DNA of 64,000 nt from a virus (IMGVR_UViG_3300046522_000252:1-64000), one strand, 5' to 3'. Positions 7,112 through 14,175 are shown, numbered from the stretch's first letter. Program-made: numbers and translations. The notes: generated from the letters alone by a model not told the origin.

Positions 7112-7306
7112 ATGCTTACTCCTGGCGCCGGAATGAGCTATGTGATTAAGAAGTTACCGGGCGGCGGATCGCAGCCGAGCGTGGTGAAAACCTGCGAAGG
7201 AATGTCACGTGAGTTGGTTAAACGGCAGGGGAAATCCCACGTAGCCTGCCATCCCCGAAGGCGCGTTAGGGGACCAACTATGGTGCGCCCGGTAGCCACC
7301 TCATGA
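7112..7306 (+). CDS. Small basic hypothetical protein
   Basis: A 64-residue protein, strongly basic toward the C-terminus (HPRRRVRG). The ATG at 7112 has GGAGACAGAG upstream; ATG at 7100 is an alternative. It ends in a four-base overlap with the excisionase-like gene, which supports reality. Single family not recognised. Confidence 0.45.
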   Translation: MLTPGAGMSYVIKKLPGGGSQPSVVKTCEGMSRELVKRQGKSHVACHPRRRVRGPTMVRPVATS

Positions 7307-7782
7307 GCAGTCTTGCTGTGAGTATTGAGAAAGCCGCCGAGCTTTCCGGCATCGGCCGGACCCGCCTTTATGACGCGATCAAGCGCGGCTCCCTTCGCGC
7401 CCGGAAAGATGGCCGCCGGACAATCATTCTGCTCGACGACCTGAACCTCTTTTTGGCGGCGTTGCCGGATGCCGGGGATAGTCCGTCAAGTGCGCCGGAG
7501 GATCAGCGAATCAAGTCACTGGAAAGCCAACTGGCGTTTCTGGCCGGTGCCGCGATGGCGGTTGTCCATGACAGCTACCGCATCCACGACACCGAGCCGT
7601 GGCCGCTGAAATACCGGGCCCCGTTCGGACCGATTGCCAATCTCGCGCAAATCCTCGAATCACTGCCGTTTGTCAGGCAGCTCCCCACGGCCCGTCTATT
7701 CCTCGACGAATACGCCAAGGCCCGCCAGGAGGTGGACGACGAGAACGATGAGTTTCGGCGACGGCTGGGGCTGGAACCATGA
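7303..7782 (+). CDS. MerR/excisionase-type HTH_17 protein
   Basis: A 159-residue protein. Residues 4-50 (VSIEKAAELSGIGRTRLYDAIKRGSL, then RKDGRRTIILLDDLNLFL) are a typical HTH_17 winged helix found in excisionases and AlpA-like regulators. The remaining 100 residues are helical and of unknown role. It may act as a regulator rather than as Xis, since two further Xis-like genes stand next to the integrase. Confidence 0.75.
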   Translation: MSSLAVSIEKAAELSGIGRTRLYDAIKRGSLRARKDGRRTIILLDDLNLFLAALPDAGDSPSSAPEDQRIKSLESQLAFLAGAAMAVVHDSYRIHDTEPWPLKYRAPFGPIANLAQILESLPFVRQLPTARLFLDEYAKARQEVDDENDEFRRRLGLEP

Positions 7783-7946
7783 GCGCCATGAAAGATCGTG
7801 TCGATCTAAGTGATGCAGACTTCCTGCGCGCACTCGCCCATCAGCTTGAGGTTCATCGCCGCTGCTCACCCTTCCCGCTCTGGACCTCCGACACCGAGCG
7901 TCTTGAGCGGATTGCTGAGGCTATCAACGCGAAGGAAGTGACATGA
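7779..7946 (+). CDS. Hypothetical protein, 55 residues
   Basis: A short helical protein beginning MSAMKDRVDLSDADFLRAL and containing SPFPLWTSDTERLERI. It fits exactly between its neighbours with ATGA overlaps at both ends, the strongest argument that it is translated. Function unknown. Confidence 0.65.
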   Translation: MSAMKDRVDLSDADFLRALAHQLEVHRRCSPFPLWTSDTERLERIAEAINAKEVT

Positions 7947-8335
7947 GCCTCCGCAATTTCCATTACATCCTCCTGCCAAATCACCAGATTGCCGAGGCTG
8001 ATCTGATGACGTGGGCGGAATGGTTTGAGACCGCCGACCGGCACGTCTCCGAGACCTTTACCCAGCTTTACTGGATCAGCACGGTTTTTCTCGGCATTAA
8101 TCACCGCTTTGGAAGCGGCCCGCCGGTGCTGTTCGAAACGATGGTGTTTGAACGGGAAGGCTACGAGTCGTCGCTGATCAAAAGTTTCATCGTGCATGAG
8201 GACTTAGAATGTCACCGCTATTCGTCATGGGATGATGCCGAGGCCGGGCATGAGGCGACGGTGCGGCGCTACCTGAAAATGGAGGCTGACGCCACCGCTA
8301 GGATGATTGAGCGGGAGAAGGAAAAACATCGATGA
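7943..8335 (+). CDS. Conserved phage protein (VFLGxxHxF type)
   Basis: A 130-residue protein of a small phage family with the pattern WAEWFETADRHV, STVFLGINHRFG, PPVLFETMVFE and YSSWDDAEAGHEATV. The motif set is common in phage and prophage accessory regions, always with unknown function. Coupled to both neighbours by ATGA overlaps in a chain of small genes. Confidence 0.8.
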   Translation: MSLRNFHYILLPNHQIAEADLMTWAEWFETADRHVSETFTQLYWISTVFLGINHRFGSGPPVLFETMVFEREGYESSLIKSFIVHEDLECHRYSSWDDAEAGHEATVRRYLKMEADATARMIEREKEKHR

Positions 8336-8529
8336 CGCACCCGGTCTATCGCTGCGCTAAGTGCGGCGAGGAATTCGAATCCGAATGGACACTTGAAGAA
8401 GCGTGCGCCGAATATGAGGCGATCTTCAACAGACCGTTCAACGCCGCCGAGGTCTCGGCGCTGTGCGACGATTGCTATGAGGAGGAGCTGGCGGCGATGG
8501 CAAAACCCGAAGGGGAACCCTTGCAATGA
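8332..8529 (+). CDS. Zinc-finger small protein, paralogue 2
   Basis: A 65-residue protein with CAKCGEEF near residue 8 and CDDC near residue 46. It matches the 3223-3405 product in the cysteine pairs and in the AEYEAIFNRPF and ALCD.C segments. The pair probably arose by duplication within this phage lineage. One structural zinc is likely; role unknown. Confidence 0.8.
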   Translation: MTHPVYRCAKCGEEFESEWTLEEACAEYEAIFNRPFNAAEVSALCDDCYEEELAAMAKPEGEPLQ

Positions 8530-8738
8530 ACGCACCATTCCGCCCGCCAGGGCCGGGCCGTGACCCGCGCCAGAGCCTTGAAATGCTGATCGCCTATCAG
8601 GAGCAGCTCGCCTTGCGGATTAAGCGGGGCATCCGCACCATGCAATTGTGCATTGCCTTCAATCTGGTGCTGCTATCGATCATCATCTTTTTGCAGATCG
8701 GGATGATCATTCGCGTCTGGAGCCTTTTTTTCCGATAA
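8526..8738 (+). CDS. Small single-pass membrane protein
   Basis: A 70-residue protein: Pro-rich polar N-terminus, an amphipathic helix (LEMLIAYQEQLALRIKRGI), then a hydrophobic helix at about residues 40-64 (CIAFNLVLLSIIIFL). A type II membrane anchor is likely. Last gene of the coupled chain 6628-8738. Function unknown. Confidence 0.65.
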   Translation: MNAPFRPPGPGRDPRQSLEMLIAYQEQLALRIKRGIRTMQLCIAFNLVLLSIIIFLQIGMIIRVWSLFFR

Positions 8739-8771
8739 GTGGCGGATTTCTCCCGGTTTTCCGGGGTTTGC

Positions 8772-8803
8772 GGGTTGCTTCTCAACCCATTATGACCTAT
8801 ATT
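8772..8803 (+). promoter_or_regulatory. Sigma70-like promoter with small dyad
   Basis: TTGCTT (8775-8780) and TATATT (8798-8803) are 17 bases apart. GGGTTG (8772-8777) and CAACCC (8783-8788) form a 6-bp dyad over the -35 box, a possible operator. It would drive the gene at 8855 and those after it. Confidence 0.55.
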
Positions 8804-8812
8804 TAGGACATA

Positions 8813-8854
8813 GACGGAAGGGCATAGGGCCCGCCGCGAACCGGGAGAGACCCG
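8813..8854 (+). promoter_or_regulatory. Hairpin leader, copy 1
   Basis: A short stem (GGGC at 8820-8823, GCCC at 8829-8832) with a five-base loop is followed by GCCG, then AACCGGGAGAGACCCG and the ATG. The same arrangement occurs before the genes at 9397 and 9759. The hairpin ends about 22 bases before the start codon and leaves the GGGAGAG ribosome-binding site free. Confidence 0.5.
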
Positions 8855-9097
8855 ATGTTTAAACTCCAAGCTACTCTTTCAGACGGCTACACTGTTACGC
8901 TGGACGGGGAATTCCCGTCAGAAGCGGCGGCCAGCAGAGAGGCGGATAACTACATCCGCCACTATTCCGACCCATGCGGCCTGGGCGTTCACGTCTCTTA
9001 CGTCTCCATCGTCGATATGCAGCTTGCGGAGGAGCAACGCCGCAAGGCGGAGGCCGACCAGCGCCGCGAGGTCGCCGCTATGCGGCGCCAGAAGTGA
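8855..9097 (+). CDS. Hypothetical protein, 80 residues
   Basis: N-terminal half beta-like (FKLQATLSDGYTVTLDGEFPS), middle ADNYIRHYSDPCGLGVHV, C-terminus a charged helix rich in Arg, Lys and Glu. First gene after its own promoter and a hairpin leader. Family not recognised. Confidence 0.65.
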   Translation: MFKLQATLSDGYTVTLDGEFPSEAAASREADNYIRHYSDPCGLGVHVSYVSIVDMQLAEEQRRKAEADQRREVAAMRRQK

Positions 9098-9108
9098 GGG
9101 CCGCCACG

Positions 9109-9351
9109 ATGACCAAGAAAACCCCTCACTCCGACGAACGCCACCTTGAAGCCCGCATGAACCGCCGCCTCGCCGCCGAAGACCGCGCCCTGGCCCGGAT
9201 CGAAAAACGGGAGGCCGCCGCAGAAGTCCAGATCGGCGAGCTGTGCCGCCAGGGCAAGCCGGTGTTCTACATCTGGCCGGTCGGCGGGAAGTACCGGGAG
9301 GGCACCCGCGCCGAGCTGATCGCCTTCCTGATCCGCAATAACTACGCCTGA
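9109..9351 (+). CDS. Charged helical hypothetical protein
   Basis: An 80-residue protein. Residues 1-50 form a highly charged helix (MNRRLAAEDRALARIEKRE), probably a coiled coil; the end has VFYIWPVGGKYREGT and a short helix. An open frame runs further upstream inside the previous gene, so the ATG at 9109, after that gene's stop, is chosen. Confidence 0.6.
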   Translation: MTKKTPHSDERHLEARMNRRLAAEDRALARIEKREAAAEVQIGELCRQGKPVFYIWPVGGKYREGTRAELIAFLIRNNYA

Positions 9352-9354
9352 CCC

Positions 9355-9396
9355 ACCGGCTGGGGATGAGCCCCGCCGCCAACAAGGAGAAACGAC
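9355..9396 (+). promoter_or_regulatory. Hairpin leader, copy 2
   Basis: ACCGGC (9355-9360), one unpaired base, then GGGG (9362-9365), loop ATGAG and CCCC (9371-9374) with GCCG following. AAGGAGAAACGAC leads to the ATG at 9397. The core stem matches copies 1 and 3 in position and loop size, although loops differ in sequence. Confidence 0.5.
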
Positions 9397-9672
9397 ATGG
9401 AATATCACTACATCGCTTTCGCCACGTATATCGTCCCGGCCGCGCGCCAGGATGCCAAGGAAGTGCTCAGGCAGATGCTTGTTTCCACCGGCGAGACAGA
9501 GGCGGAGGCGCGCGAATGCATCGTCGACCAGATAGAGACCCTGGCCCGGCCGGACCTGCCGGACGAGGACTATGACCCGGAAAACTTCTACATCGTGATC
9601 CGCCGGTTGCACCTGCCTACGGGGCAAGCCGCCGACGTCGTTGCTGAGGGCGAGCGCGGCTGGTCTGATTGA
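9397..9672 (+). CDS. Hypothetical protein, 91 residues
   Basis: An acidic protein starting MEYHYIAFATYIVPAARQDA, with a helical middle (AKEVLRQMLVSTGETEAEA) and the segment DPENFYIVIRRLHLPTG. It may be a small ferredoxin-like alpha/beta fold, but this is a guess from strand order. Expressed behind hairpin leader copy 2. Confidence 0.6.
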   Translation: MEYHYIAFATYIVPAARQDAKEVLRQMLVSTGETEAEARECIVDQIETLARPDLPDEDYDPENFYIVIRRLHLPTGQAADVVAEGERGWSD

Positions 9673-9679
9673 TTTCCGC

Positions 9680-9699
9680 ATCCGCCCTCCGGGGCGGAT
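9680..9699. terminator. Short perfect hairpin after gene
   Basis: ATCCGCCC and GGGCGGAT form 8-bp arms around TCCG, just after the stop at 9672. The following bases (TTGG) give no real U-tract, so termination would be weak. It may insulate the gene from the next leader. Confidence 0.4.
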
Positions 9700-9712
9700 T
9701 TGGAAAGTAATC

Positions 9713-9758
9713 ACCGGCAGGGGATTGGCCCCGCCGGTCAACCGGGAAGGACCCGAAC
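9713..9758 (+). promoter_or_regulatory. Hairpin leader, copy 3
   Basis: The best of three copies: ACCGGC pairs with GCCGGT (9733-9738) and GGGG (9720-9723) with CCCC (9729-9732) around ATTGG, ten pairs with one bulged base. GGGAAGG lies about 10 bases before the ATG at 9759. Structure is kept across copies while loops vary, which suggests RNA-level function. Confidence 0.55.
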
Positions 9759-10196
9759 ATGAACACCGACACACTCAAAATTCAGAACGGCATCGGCGAC
9801 CTCTATGAGCGCGCACCAACCGGCGGCTGGTGTGATCACCGCCAGGCGGTCAAGCTGATCGACCATGAGCGCCTTGTGCTCCCGGTGCAGTCCCGCTTCG
9901 GCCACGGTCTGATTTACAACACGTACACAATCGGTTCCGTAGTCTCCGGCGCCCTGCGCGACGGCGATGATCCGGTGAAGGCGCTTGACCGGGCCCGGTC
10001 CTTCGGCCACGAATTGGTATTCATCTTCGCCAACGGCTCTTGCATCCACAACGGGCCGCGTTCGACCACGAAGCACGTGCTCATCGAGATCGGGATGACG
10101 GTACGGTTTGAGGGCAATCTTTACACAATCGAAACGGCGCCGAATGACAATATCTGGCTCAAGCCCATTGTCGACGAAAGCGGAGCAACCGAATGA
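9759..10196 (+). CDS. Hypothetical protein, 145 residues
   Basis: A soluble alpha/beta-looking protein. GGWCDHRQAVKLIDHERLVLPV and FGHGLIYNTYTIGSVVSG occur early; the C-terminus ends in beta-like MTVRFEGNLYTIETAPNDNIWLKPI. No family recognised. Preceded by hairpin leader copy 3 and overlapping the next gene by ATGA. Confidence 0.6.
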   Translation: MNTDTLKIQNGIGDLYERAPTGGWCDHRQAVKLIDHERLVLPVQSRFGHGLIYNTYTIGSVVSGALRDGDDPVKALDRARSFGHELVFIFANGSCIHNGPRSTTKHVLIEIGMTVRFEGNLYTIETAPNDNIWLKPIVDESGATE

Positions 10197-10417
10197 CACC
10201 GAAACTGTTTCACGACGCCGGTGAGGCCCTTTATGGGCCTCGTTGGCAATCCGACATCGCCCGCGATCTCAACATGTCCGACCGGCACGTTCGCCGGTTG
10301 GCCTCCGGCGCCGCCGAGCTGTCACCGGGGATGGCGGCGGATTTGCAGCGCATCTGCGAGGAGCGCATGGCCTTGCTTGCCGACGTGATCCGGCGGCTGA
10401 GCGCGGCGGCGGAATAG
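10193..10417 (+). CDS. Small HTH DNA-binding protein
   Basis: A 74-residue protein. WQSDIARDLNMSDRHVRRLASG is a clear helix-turn-helix, followed by a helical dimer-like tail (ELSPGMAADLQRICEERM). Similar to small Cro-like proteins found in phage and plasmid accessory operons. Its targets are unknown. Confidence 0.75.
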   Translation: MTPKLFHDAGEALYGPRWQSDIARDLNMSDRHVRRLASGAAELSPGMAADLQRICEERMALLADVIRRLSAAAE

Positions 10418-10422
10418 CCGCC

Positions 10423-10602
10423 ATGCCGACGCCCAAAAAGACGCTGGCCGAAAGAATCGCCGAAGCGGACATGCGCGGCTCACACTGGCTTGCGGAAGCA
10501 AATGAGGCGGCTGAGCGCGGCGACCGTGAGCAGGCAGAAGTGCTTTACACCAAGAGCCAATTCTGGCTCGACCGTTCCAATAAGCTGAGAGGTGAAACAT
10601 GA
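10423..10602 (+). CDS. Hypothetical helical protein, 59 residues
   Basis: A short charged helical protein (AERIAEADMRGSHWLAEANEAAERGDREQ). The pattern suggests a TPR-like helical pair, but one unit is too short to assign. ATGA-type overlap with the next gene. Confidence 0.6.
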   Translation: MPTPKKTLAERIAEADMRGSHWLAEANEAAERGDREQAEVLYTKSQFWLDRSNKLRGET

Positions 10603-10793
10603 ACGCCAATCACCGCAAGGACGCTGAGGTCCGAAACGATAGGTGCTTGATCGGGCGCGAAGCCTATGAGGCTTCCGTGGCCGCCGTGCCGCTCTATGAC
10701 GATGGCACAAGACGCAAGCAATGGGCTGAGCTTGACGTATTCACTCAATGGACATGGACCCGGTTTTTCGATTATCGTCCAGAGGTGCGCTAG
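10599..10793 (+). CDS. Hypothetical protein, 64 residues
   Basis: A small protein with REAYEASVAAVPLYDDGT and a Trp-rich end (WAELDVFTQWTWTRFFDY). Last gene of the plus-strand block; a strong bidirectional terminator follows. Confidence 0.55.
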   Translation: MNANHRKDAEVRNDRCLIGREAYEASVAAVPLYDDGTRRKQWAELDVFTQWTWTRFFDYRPEVR

Positions 10794-10855
10794 GATTCTG
10801 CGGGCCTTCGGGTCGTCGGCTCAGCCAACAGTCCGTGTAAGTCGGACCGCACACG

Positions 10856-10893
10856 AAAAGCCCGCGCGGACCGGCTCCGTCAAGCGGGCTTTT
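10856..10893. terminator. Bidirectional rho-independent terminator
   Basis: AAAAGCCCGC (10856-10865) and GCGGGCTTTT (10884-10893) form a perfect stem with A and U tracts on both strands, between the plus-strand block ending at 10793 and the minus-strand operon ending at 10893. The loop of 18 bases contains a smaller internal pairing. Confidence 0.9.
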
Positions 10894-11387
10894 CACACTC
10901 CCCAAAACCCACTCGTAACGAGCGGATAAGCATCGGGGAAAAGCCCGTTGTCCCACAGCGACCGGAAGTCTGTGTCTGGGTTGATCTCACGCGCCACTAT
11001 CCCGTCGACGACCGCCTGTAGCCGCTCCTCGGCGGCGGCATTGCTGGCCGCCTTGAACTGGTAGGCGTAATTTGGCGGGGACAGGCGGTGAAGGGACTCC
11101 GTCGTCGGCACACTGCCCTTGGCAATCGGGTGCTCGGGATCGAGGGCATAGAGCATCATTTCATGGGTGGCGTCCTTCAAGTGCAGCTTCGGCGCCTCAA
11201 CCGTCGGCGTGACAAGGTCGTAAAGGACCAGCACATATTGGTGCCAGAGCGGATGCGCCCACGGCGCGTTGATGAACCAGGTTAACGAGAATATCGGATG
11301 TGTCGGGTGCTCGACCTTCCAGGCATAGGTGGCCAGCGACGTTTTAGGTGTGGCGGCGGTGCTGTTGATTTTACGGGTCATGGTCAT
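10893..11387 (-). CDS. Hypothetical protein, 164 residues
   Basis: A soluble protein with an aromatic-rich middle (FSLTWFINAPWAHPLWHQYVLV) and a long helical C-terminal half. No recognised family. The ATG at 11387 follows GAGAGGGA; the frame stays open further upstream only because it overlaps the HNH gene. Last gene of the long early minus-strand operon. Confidence 0.65.
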   Translation of the reverse strand: MTMTRKINSTAATPKTSLATYAWKVEHPTHPIFSLTWFINAPWAHPLWHQYVLVLYDLVTPTVEAPKLHLKDATHEMMLYALDPEHPIAKGSVPTTESLHRLSPPNYAYQFKAASNAAAEERLQAVVDGIVAREINPDTDFRSLWDNGLFPDAYPLVTSGFWGV

Positions 11388-11730
11388 TCCCTCTCGTCTT
11401 GCGGAATCCCGCTCCCTTGATCTTAGCTTTTGACTTCGGCCATATGCCGAGGTGCTTCTTTCGGACCCTGTCAGCTTTGCCTTGCTCCGTCCGCTCAGCG
11501 GCCGACTTGTCTTTGTGAGGTTGGACCAGGACGGGCTGGAGGTTTGATTCGCGGTGCTCACCGCCCTTCCAGATAGCCTTGATATGGTCGAGCTGCCACG
11601 CCTCGCCGGGTCTGATCTTCCGTTTGGATAGTTGGCACGTTTCGTCAAACCGGGCGAACACGCGCAGCCTCACCCGGTCCGGGATGGCTTGATCGTCGTG
11701 CGTCGCTATCCACTCGTCGACCTTCCTCAT
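11371..11730 (-). CDS. HNH endonuclease, second copy
   Basis: A 119-residue HNH nuclease. RLRVFARFDETCQLSKRKI, then WQLDHIKAIWKGGEHRESNLQPV, and KKHLGIWPKSKAKI match a common phage family: LDH carries the first histidine and ESNLQP the asparagine. It belongs to a different HNH subfamily from the product of 444-821. A role in packaging, recombination or mobile self-spread cannot be separated here. Confidence 0.88.
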   Translation of the reverse strand: MRKVDEWIATHDDQAIPDRVRLRVFARFDETCQLSKRKIRPGEAWQLDHIKAIWKGGEHRESNLQPVLVQPHKDKSAAERTEQGKADRVRKKHLGIWPKSKAKIKGAGFRKTRGNDHDP

Positions 11731-11738
11731 CGCTGTTG

Positions 11739-12029
11739 CTACCTTCCCGAGATCAGCCGTTTGTAGGCTTCCTGCCCATCAGGGCTGGCGGCCCATTCCT
11801 CGCTCTCCTCCATCGAGGCATCGAAATCACCGTTGTGGTGGCGGCTCCGCAAAACCGACGCCGCTTGGTTCCCCCTCGCCGCTGCCTTCTGCAGATCGGC
11901 GTCGAGCTGCAATTCGGGGAAGTCCAGGGGTGATAGAAAATCGTGATAGAACCCATCCCGCGCCTTGGCCGCCATTTCCGGCAGCCCGGCCCGTTCCAGT
12001 TCTTCGGCGAGTTTGTCTTTGGTGTGCAT
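11739..12029 (-). CDS. Hypothetical helical protein, 96 residues
   Basis: Predicted mostly helical and acidic, with DKLAEELERAGLPEMAAKA and a FLSPLDFPELQLDADLQ segment. The sequence resembles small phage proteins of unknown function that accompany replication genes. Ends just before the HNH gene. Confidence 0.65.
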   Translation of the reverse strand: MHTKDKLAEELERAGLPEMAAKARDGFYHDFLSPLDFPELQLDADLQKAAARGNQAASVLRSRHHNGDFDASMEESEEWAASPDGQEAYKRLISGR

Positions 12030-12033
12030 CGGC

Positions 12034-12237
12034 TCAGTCCTCCATTGCAGCCTTTTCGGCGAGTGCTATGCACTCCCGGACTCCAGCAAGATATGCGGCG
12101 GCCTCTGATTCGGCTTTCCGCAATCCATCCAAAAACCTCTTATGGGCCGCCCGCGTCGAAAGCGGTGGGTCGTTGTTGATGATCGCTTGTTTCACGAATT
12201 CAATTGTTTCGGCGAGTTCGAGGCGCGTCGTTGTCAT
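12034..12237 (-). CDS. Hypothetical helical protein, 67 residues
   Basis: Starts MTTTRLELAETIEFVK behind a GAAAGG site and overlaps the upstream stop, so this start is preferred over an open frame reaching 12381. A helix-rich small protein with two Cys-free helices. Function unknown. Confidence 0.6.
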   Translation of the reverse strand: MTTTRLELAETIEFVKQAIINNDPPLSTRAAHKRFLDGLRKAESEAAAYLAGVRECIALAEKAAMED

Positions 12238-12632
12238 TTGGTTGGCCTTTCGGTTTTGTCGATAAAACAAAAATCCCACTCGTCGCATAGGTACTGCACC
12301 GCCGCCCGGCATCGTGCGTCCAGGGCAGACCAATCGCCACGAATCACGCCGTTCTGAAACTCGCCGATCCCATAGGCCCACAACAGGTCGGTTGCGTCAC
12401 GGTCATCCTCGAAAGACTGCGGCGGCCTTTCGAGATCGACTATCGTGTCGAAGATGCAGCTCAGGTCGGACAGCTTGATCTTGACGTCGCTTCCTCCGAT
12501 TTGCTTAACGGTGACAAATTCCGCACCCAGCGGCGCCTCCGCCAGGATGATGACGGCGAACGCGGCCATGGGCCGCAATGCGATGAGCGCCCGCTCATGT
12601 TGGGTCCGCAAAGATTCCATGGCCGCACCCAT
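12234..12632 (-). CDS. Hypothetical protein, 132 residues
   Basis: The N-terminal part has a hydrophobic helix (LRPMAAFAVIILAEAPLG), the middle a beta-like FVTVKQIGGSDVKIKLSDL and the end a helical CRAAVQYLCDEWDFCF. GGGAGG precedes the ATG at 12632; a TTG at 12638 is an alternative. No family recognised. Confidence 0.6.
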   Translation of the reverse strand: MGAAMESLRTQHERALIALRPMAAFAVIILAEAPLGAEFVTVKQIGGSDVKIKLSDLSCIFDTIVDLERPPQSFEDDRDATDLLWAYGIGEFQNGVIRGDWSALDARCRAAVQYLCDEWDFCFIDKTERPTK

Positions 12633-12634
12633 CC

Positions 12635-12919
12635 TCAAGCCTCCCTTCGATCAGAACGCAGGCGGCGCTTTAGTTCACCGCAAATGGCGATGATATCGAG
12701 CGCCAGGTTCTCCATGATGTTGACCCTGCGTAGATAGGTTTCCCGGACCTCCGCCGAGATCGGTGGCTTTCCGGGCGGCGGGTCTTCAACCGAAGCGAGG
12801 ATGGCCAGGAGCGCATTAGGTATATTTTGCGGGTCCATGGCGGCCCCGCCTTTCTCGCGGCGGCTGACGATCTGGCGGAGAAGGTCCACCTCGCTCTTGC
12901 GCATGTTGGGCGTCTTCAT
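12635..12919 (-). CDS. Hypothetical helical protein, 94 residues
   Basis: Starts MKTPNMRKSEVDLLRQIVSRRE and contains a Pro-rich middle (PPPGKPPISAEV) and a helical end (IMENLALDIIAICGELKRRL). Soluble and basic. Starts on the last base of the upstream stop codon. Function unknown. Confidence 0.6.
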   Translation of the reverse strand: MKTPNMRKSEVDLLRQIVSRREKGGAAMDPQNIPNALLAILASVEDPPPGKPPISAEVRETYLRRVNIMENLALDIIAICGELKRRLRSDRREA

Positions 12920-13206
12920 CAGATCAGCCGCCGGATGTGGTCGATGAGCTGGCGCATGTTCGCGATTTCCGTCTCGATGTCGCGGGCCGTGGCATCGATC
13001 TGCGGAATCAAACCGTCCGGGCCCCTGACCGCCCTTTGTGTAGGCGCCTCCTGGTACTTATCGCCGGTCAGCGCGAGGGATAGCTCGCCGAGTGCCTTAC
13101 TGAGCGACTGCGCCTCTCTCAGAGTTCGTTCCAACCGCGTCCGGGCCGGGCCTTGTTCCGTGATCAGCTTGAGGTGATGGCCGCTGTGTTGTCCTTCGAT
13201 TGCCAT
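12919..13206 (-). CDS. Hypothetical coiled-coil protein, 95 residues
   Basis: Mostly helical: RTRLERTLREAQSLSKALGEL in the first half and ATARDIETEIANMRQLIDHI in the second, with a short loop between. Could be a helical hairpin binding another replication protein. Function unknown. Confidence 0.6.
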   Translation of the reverse strand: MAIEGQHSGHHLKLITEQGPARTRLERTLREAQSLSKALGELSLALTGDKYQEAPTQRAVRGPDGLIPQIDATARDIETEIANMRQLIDHIRRLI

Positions 13207-13226
13207 GATGGTTTCTCCTGTTTCGG

Positions 13227-13499
13227 TTAGCGTTTTGGTGGGGCACGGTCGAAGCCCGCCATAGGGCTCGCGGCAGTGCCGTTGATGATCTCGACGAATG
13301 GCAACGTGTGATCAACCACAAGCCGCTGCTCGTCGATCCACTGGGAATCCTTCATGGCCCCGTCCGCTCCCACCTTCGGAGCCACAAGCACCTGATTGCA
13401 CCCAGTGATGTATTGGACAAAGCCAATCGCCACTCCTTGAAACCCGGTGATCCTGTCGGTGTAGGTTGCGCCGAGGACCGGCGGTGGATTGGTGCTCAT
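13227..13499 (-). CDS. Conserved phage protein (DRITGFxGVxxGF type)
   Basis: A 90-residue protein. YTDRITGFQGVAIGFVQYITGCNQ and VLVAP.VGADG, SQWIDEQRL are hallmarks of a small beta-rich family that is frequent in phages. The role is unknown. Located next to the DUF1376 replication gene in the early operon. Confidence 0.8.
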   Translation of the reverse strand: MSTNPPPVLGATYTDRITGFQGVAIGFVQYITGCNQVLVAPKVGADGAMKDSQWIDEQRLVVDHTLPFVEIINGTAASPMAGFDRAPPKR

Positions 13500-13521
13500 G
13501 GTCTCCTTCTCCTGTTTCGGT

Positions 13522-14175
13522 TCAATGCGTGTATTTCCTGACGAGGGCTGAATTCACTAGCGCCTCGGACGGCTCGACAGGATCATGGCTGTAATCAGGT
13601 GGATCATGGGTGGACGGCAGCGGCGTTGGCGCGCGCCTTCCAAGGGCGAGCGCGCCGATAGCCGCTAGGGCACTGCCGTTAAAAAATTGTTCTCCTATCC
13701 GCTGGGCTGATTGCCGTTCCTTTTCTTTTTCTTTTTCTTTTATTGGAGAAGGAGAAGGCGCGCGCGCGCGCGAGGATGTACCGGCCTTTGTTGATTTTGT
13801 TGCGTTTTTCGCTGCGTTTGGCTTCAACTTAGCGCCAACTTGAGCGCAACTTGAGCCCAACTTAGCGCCAACTTGAGCGCAAACAGGCGAAATTTCCATT
13901 TGTTTATCGACGCGCGGGTTATGAAGGAATCCGTCAGTGTCGATATAAATTTTCTCCCGATCTATAAGTTTCTGGATTCGTTTTGCTACGTCCACTTTCC
14001 GGCATTCGAGCAGATGACGCAGCTTATCCGGGTTGAATTCGACGGTCCCGCCATTGTCGTACATGTGCGCCAGCAGCCGGATATAGTCGCCGACTTCGGC
14101 GGCTGGCATGCCGCGCACACCGTCCAGAAAGTTGGTCGAATAGAAATCGAAGCGAGGATATTTCTTGCGCGGCAT
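13522..14175 (-). CDS. DUF1376 (YdaU-like) replication-region protein
   Basis: A 217-residue protein. Residues 1-95 (YSTNFLDGVRGMPAAEVGDYIRLLAHMY, LRHLLECRKVDV, KLIDREKIYIDTDGFLHNPRV) match DUF1376/YdaU, a winged-helix domain common in phage replication proteins and related in position to lambda O. The middle carries two copies of CAQVGAKL and a Lys-Glu repeat (KEKEKEKE). The gene contains tandem 11-12-base units and a long purine tract, described separately as a candidate origin. No helicase or loader gene was recognised beside it. Confidence 0.8.
   Translation of the reverse strand: MPRKKYPRFDFYSTNFLDGVRGMPAAEVGDYIRLLAHMYDNGGTVEFNPDKLRHLLECRKVDVAKRIQKLIDREKIYIDTDGFLHNPRVDKQMEISPVCAQVGAKLGSSCAQVGAKLKPNAAKNATKSTKAGTSSRARAPSPSPIKEKEKEKERQSAQRIGEQFFNGSALAAIGALALGRRAPTPLPSTHDPPDYSHDPVEPSEALVNSALVRKYTH
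13715..13750 (-). repeat. Purine-rich tract in DUF1376 gene
   Basis: On the minus strand this stretch is almost pure A and G (on the plus strand TTTTC/TTTTT repeats), giving the KEKEKEKE codons. A strand-asymmetric tract about 75 bases from the iterons resembles the AT-rich asymmetric part of the lambda origin. Confidence 0.5.
13825..13880. other. Iteron cluster, candidate replication origin
   Basis: Five tandem units of 11-12 bases follow the pattern CAACTT(G)AGCGC on the plus strand: CAACTTAGCGC, CAACTTGAGCGC, AACTTGAGCCC, AACTTAGCGC and CAACTTGAGCGC. The spacing is about one helical turn. They lie inside the DUF1376 gene, as lambda iterons lie inside gene O. The protein effect is two copies of CAQVGAKL. 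The likely ligand is the DUF1376 product. Confidence 0.6.

Noticed and set aside
13825-13880. Recent simple-sequence slippage in DUF1376
   Set aside because: Units are imperfect and alternate between two forms with helical spacing, better explained as binding sites than slippage.
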